Shown here: one piece after another, positions 60,143 to 64,000 of the stretch
How positions within the stretch are numbered: position 1 is the first letter of the stretch
Layout: the number at the start of each line of letters is the position of its first letter
Source of the DNA: Glandiceps talaboti
Taxonomy: Eukaryota > Hemichordata > Enteropneusta > Spengelidae
Assembly: GCF_964340395.1 (NCBI RefSeq)
Contig: NC_135571.1
Location: forward strand, 14,598,221-14,662,220
DNA length: 64,000 nt
Direction of reading: 5' to 3'
The notes under the pieces: generated by a model
Told to the model about the DNA's origin: nothing
Databases searched by the model: none
The model's input: only the letters and a program-made list of their open reading frames with translations
Translations under genes and position numbers: made by a program

Positions 60143-61015
60143 CTACTGAATTTTTCTGATGTCATCTTCAACCCTGATAATAACTGGGTCGTCACTTTGG
60201 TCTTTTCTTACATATATTCTACCATTCTTTGTCCACATATACTTGTACTGTGATTGCTTTCTGGCCTTGTTAACCATAGAAAGTAGATCCCGCGACGCTT
60301 TACATAGATTTTCGTTGATGAAGATGTAGTTGGCTTGGTTAAACCCAATGTCTTTGGTTGTGATGTTTTTAAGTTTGCGACGATTCTCGTAGATGACATT
60401 TCTCTGTTTTCGTGATGTGAATCGTACAATTATAGGTCTAGGTCTTGGACGGCTATCATGGTGTGAAGTCTTTATGGTTCCAAGACGGTGAGAAATATCG
60501 ATATCAGATTCACTAATGGAAGAATGTACTTTCTGTAAAGTCGACAAGACGATTTTATCTGTATTCTCGTTTCCACTTTGTGACTCGGGTATACCACAGA
60601 TTTCGAGGTTTACTCGCCTGTGGTATTGGTCAAGGTCAGAAACTTCACTTTTTAGTTCCCTCAATTCCTTACGTAACACGTTATTGTCTTGCGATAATTC
60701 AGCATTTGACTTACGTAGTTTTTCCAGTGTTTGTTTCATTTCTTCAAACTCCAGACTGATATACTCCATGGACTGCACCATGTCTGTTTGCTTCCTTTTA
60801 ACATCTGATAAGTCACTTGCAATTGAAGTTAATTGCTTCTGGATAGGTTGCAGAAGGACCCGGAGTTTGTCAACTGATTTGTCACTAATGCATGTGGCGT
60901 CCATTTTGACGTTGTCGTCACAGCCGAATCTTTCTAGGTTACATTTTTCACACAACATGAGGTCGCCCTGGCACGTCCTCACCTTTTTCCTGGTACCACA
61001 ATCATCACACTTCAT
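60143..61015 (-). CDS. LINE ORF1: zinc-finger, coiled-coil, RNA-binding protein
   Basis: 290 residues from an ATG at 61015-61013. The N-terminus has a zinc-binding-like pattern (C3-x2-C6-x8-C15-x6-C22-x2-C25-x6-C32). Residues about 60-135 are heptad-like and charged (coiled coil: EFEEMKQTLEKLRKSNAELS), and about 140-235 resemble the RRM-like domain of LINE ORF1 proteins (RRVNLEICGIPESQSGNENT, then PRPIIVRFTSRKQR). Such proteins package LINE RNA. The stop lies 47 bp before the ORF2 start. Confidence 0.85.
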   Translation of the reverse strand: MKCDDCGTRKKVRTCQGDLMLCEKCNLERFGCDDNVKMDATCISDKSVDKLRVLLQPIQKQLTSIASDLSDVKRKQTDMVQSMEYISLEFEEMKQTLEKLRKSNAELSQDNNVLRKELRELKSEVSDLDQYHRRVNLEICGIPESQSGNENTDKIVLSTLQKVHSSISESDIDISHRLGTIKTSHHDSRPRPRPIIVRFTSRKQRNVIYENRRKLKNITTKDIGFNQANYIFINENLCKASRDLLSMVNKARKQSQYKYMWTKNGRIYVRKDQSDDPVIIRVEDDIRKIQ

Positions 61016-61113
61016 GTTGAGAAGGAACAGGATACAGCGTTTTCAAAGATACTTGTAAAAGTACGAAATATACTATTGAGACACGGAGCACGAGACGAGC
61101 CCAACCTGCTGAC

Positions 61114-62790
61114 ACCTGTCACCACATAGGAATCTATTACTAGAACCATACACAGGAATCTATTACTAGAACCACAATACAGGAATCTATTACTAGAACC
61201 ACAATACGGGAATCTATTACTAGAACCACAATACAGGAATCTATTACTAGAACCACACACAGGAATCTATTACTAGAACTACACACAGGAATCTATTACT
61301 AGAACCACAATACGGGAATCTATTACTAAAACCACACACAGGAATCTATTACTAAAACCACAATACAGGAATCTATTACTAGAACCACACACGGGAATCT
61401 ATTTCTAGAACCACACACAGGAATCTATTATTATAACCACACACAGGAATCTATTACTAGAACCACAATACGGGAATCTATTACTAGAACCACATACAGG
61501 AATCTATTACTAGAACCACACACAGGAATCTATTACTAGAACCACACACAGGAATCTATTACTAGAACCACACACAGGAATCTATTACTAGAACCCACAC
61601 ATAGGAATCTATTACTAGAACCACACACAGGAATCTATTACTAGAACCACAATACGGGAATCTATTACTAGAACCATACACAGGAATCTATTACTAGAAC
61701 CACAACACAGGAATCTATTCCTAGAACCACACACAGGAATCTATTACTAGAACCACACACAGGAATCTATTACTAGAACCACACACAGGAATCTATTACT
61801 AGAACCACAATACGGGAATCTATTACTAAAACCACACACAAGAATCTATTACTAGAACCACACACAGGAATCTATTACAAGAACCACAATACAGGAATCT
61901 ATTACTAGAACCACACACAGGAATCTATTACTAGAACCACACACAGGAATCTATTACTAGAACCACACACAAGAATCTATTACTAGAACCACAATACAGG
62001 AATCTATTACTAGAACCACACACAGGAATCTATTACTAGAACCACAATACGGGAATCTATTACTAAAACCACACACAAGAATCTATTACTAGAACCATAC
62101 ACAGGAATCTATTACTAGAACCACAACACAGGAATCTATTACTAGAACCACACACAGGAATCTATTACTAGAACCACACACAAGAATCTATTACTAGAAC
62201 CACACATAGGAATCTATTACTAAAACCACACACAAGAATCTATTACTAGAACCACACATAGGAATCTATTACTAAAACCACACACAAGAATCTATTACTA
62301 GAACCACACATAGGAATCTATTACTAAAACCACACACAAGAATCTATTACTAGAACCACACACAGGAATCTATTACTAGAACCACAATACAGGAATCTAT
62401 TACTAGAACCACAATACAGGAATCTATTACTAGAACCACAATACAGGAATCTATTACTAGAACCACAATATGGGAATCTATTACTAGAACCACACACAGG
62501 AATCTATTACTAGAACCACAATACGGGAATCTATTACTAGAACCACACACAGGAATCTATTACTAGAACCACAATACAGGAATCTATTTCTAGAACCACA
62601 ACACAGGAATCTATTACTAGAACCACAATACAGGAATCTATTACTAGAACCACAATACGGGAATCTATTACTAGAACCACACACAGGAATCTATTACTAG
62701 AACCACACACAGGAATCTATTACTAGAACCACAATACAGGAATCTATTACTAGAACCACAACACGGGAATCTATTACTAGAACTACACAC
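61114..62790. repeat. 26-bp minisatellite, right part
   Basis: About 64 further copies of the unit at 54770-56813, with the same linker variants plus ACTAAAACC and ACACAAGAATC types that are more common here. Confidence 0.97.
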
Positions 62791-63116
62791 ACGGAAATCA
62801 TCGAAGGTCAATCTGACTCCACTTGCCCCTGGATGCTCTCAGGCAAAACTACAGAAGTCAAAGAATTTCAACAACAGCCACAGTACTGCTTGAGGCAGTC
62901 CGCCATGGGACTTTGAGACAGTATGACTTTTAATGGAAGAAATACTCTTGCTGGTGCCATCAACGGAAGGAAATATTCTTGCTGGTGCCATCAACGGAAG
63001 GCAGATCCAACTCGTTGTCCTATCACTGTAATCATAGATTTCCTGACTGAACTATTCCAGAAAAACAAGATCATTCATACAGTACCAGGCAATGACAGAA
63101 TCACAGTCAGAATTCA
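62791..63116. other. Unassigned sequence with a 40-bp direct duplication
   Basis: TCTTGCTGGTGCCATCAACG plus GAAGGAAATAT occurs twice at about 62946-63003. No exon with DEAD-box content was found. Confidence 0.5.
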
Positions 63117-63420
63117 GGCTGTTTTTTTTCTTTCTGCTTGTTTTGGTTGCTAGGCAAGCAGACAGAACGAATTTCAACCCGATATTCGTTCTGTCTGCTT
63201 GCCTAGCAACCTGAACAAGCAGAAAGAAAGAAAGCAATCTAGACACCCTATGTGTTTGTCAAGCAGACAACGAATTTCCACCCGACATTTGTTCTGTCTG
63301 CTCGACAAACACATAGGGTGTCTAGATTGCTTTCTTTCTGTCTGCTTGTTCAGGTTGCTTGGCAAGCAGACAGAATGAATTTCCATCCGATATTTGTTCT
63401 GACTGCTTGACAAACAATAG
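63117..63420. repeat. Cluster of adjoining palindromes
   Basis: Two long hairpins stand side by side. Arms 63130-63172 and 63183-63225 (43 nt each) share GGTTGCTAGGCAAGCAGACA. Arms about 63229-63274 and 63288-63335 share AATCTAGACACCCTATGTGT. A third partial copy follows to 63420. All three have the same centre (CAGACAGAA.GAATTTC...CCGA.ATT.GTTCTG.CTG). The 103-codon minus frame is a shadow. Confidence 0.85.
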
Positions 63421-64000
63421 TCGTTACATCGACTAACATCATAGACACACATATTAAGACTATTATATACCGCTTCACAGACCAAACTCAGCTCAATCAG
63501 TATTCACCATAAGTATGGGTACTATGTTTGAGTTTGTTTTAAAATACATCACTCAGGGTGACATTTAAGAGCACATGGTGGTGTTGTGTTTGCCTATAAG
63601 TATGTGAATACATTAGATTTTAGATTTGAACCCATGATGAAACAATTTGTCATCCGTCAAATGATTTTTAGCACAACTGAACTGATAGGGAGGTTTAGTA
63701 GTGCTATAGGCATGGCAAAGTGTCTGTCTGTGTGTAAAGAACTTAAAGTCACCGGTTGTCATGATATTTGGTGGGTGTATTACCTTGGGTGTCTAGTTGG
63801 GAGATTGTTCAAATCAATATGATCTTACCACCGGTGTGTGATTATGTTCAAAAACCATATTTGGTGGGAACACTCTTAAGGGTGTTTTAGATTAAGAATT
63901 GTTCATAACATGATGATCCCATCAATGATATCCTGATTTCTTAGATTACAGAATGCCATAATGACTGAATTCTTAGATTACAGAATGCCATAATGACTGA
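63421..64000. other. Unassigned sequence; 32-bp duplication at the window edge
   Basis: No gene was identified. The last 63 bp contain two copies of a 32-bp block (TTCTTAGATTACAGAATGCC, ATAATGACTGAA), possibly the start of another array beyond the window. Confidence 0.45.

Larger units (their letters stand above)
56814..61113 (-). mobile_element. Full-length-looking two-ORF LINE (CR1/L2/Jockey group)
   Basis: About 4.3-kb minus-strand element inserted in the 26-bp array. A 5' leader of about 100 bp precedes ORF1 (290 codons); a 47-bp gap, ORF2 (983 codons) and a roughly 330-bp 3' UTR follow, the last ending AATAAACTTATTATTAAAG. Both ORFs are free of stops and keep their catalytic residues. 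Array sequence abuts both ends (ACCACACAT on the left, CCACATAGG on the right), compatible with a short target duplication such as CACAT. The repetitive target makes this uncertain. Confidence 0.9.

Noticed and set aside
57144-61015. Host gene encoding a reverse transcriptase-like protein
   Set aside because: The ORF1/ORF2 layout, APE and RT domains, lack of introns and array sequence abutting both ends identify it as a LINE insertion.
54770-62790. Possible CRISPR-like array of regular repeats
   Set aside because: The 26-bp units are contiguous with only short variable linkers and no unique spacers, and the context is an animal intron. It is a minisatellite.
63174-63485. 103-residue minus frame
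   Set aside because: It lies across adjoining palindromes, and its internal repetition follows the hairpin copies.

Overview
This window is animal nuclear DNA, most likely from a marine invertebrate. The evidence is a GT-AG split gene whose product matches the animal DEAD-box helicase DDX51, non-LTR and Penelope-like retrotransposons, foldback DNA elements, and an extreme density of minisatellites in AT-rich DNA. I cannot name the species from sequence alone.

Only one host gene is well supported. It is the 5' part of a DDX51-type ATP-dependent RNA helicase on the + strand: six exons between 43702 and 54442, encoding the first 448 residues up to just before the DEAD box. The remaining exons lie beyond the right edge, so the next intron is at least 9.5 kb. 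Exon 1 is a 23-nt coding stub whose junction restores the family N-terminus (MALF....RY). Introns 3 to 6 are filled by unrelated minisatellites. One of them (36-bp units, about 69 copies, intron 4) is made of copies of the gene's own exon-5 splice acceptor. Exon 3 also has a triplicated acceptor.

Layout: 1-13.3 kb is non-coding DNA with minisatellites (27, 44, 45 and 33 bp), a foldback MITE (6317-6558), a G-tract-rich element with terminal inverted repeats (8021-9451) and a modular interspersed repeat ending in CAGA or GT microsatellites. 13.3-16.1 kb is a retrotransposon graveyard with three LINE remnants and a broken Penelope GIY-YIG region. 16.1-29.4 kb holds microsatellites, a 56-bp satellite, a truncated LINE inside a 37-bp array, one copy of a 1.07-kb dispersed repeat, and 24-bp and 32-bp arrays. 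29.4-43.7 kb holds a 22/24/27-bp array, two further LINE remnants (one with a perfect 13-bp target-site duplication), a small foldback element and a 3.06-kb foldback element with arms of about 0.7 kb. 43.7-54.4 kb is the DDX51 5' portion. 54.4-62.8 kb is a 26-bp minisatellite split by an apparently full-length LINE with two intact ORFs on the minus strand. 62.8-64 kb holds clustered palindromes and unassigned sequence.

Apart from the helicase there are no cooperating genes. The main theme is genome plasticity: tandem arrays cross splice junctions, mobile elements insert into arrays, and arrays duplicate at higher order. Nearly all long open frames in the window are shadows of tandem repeats whose unit length is divisible by three or which lack stops.
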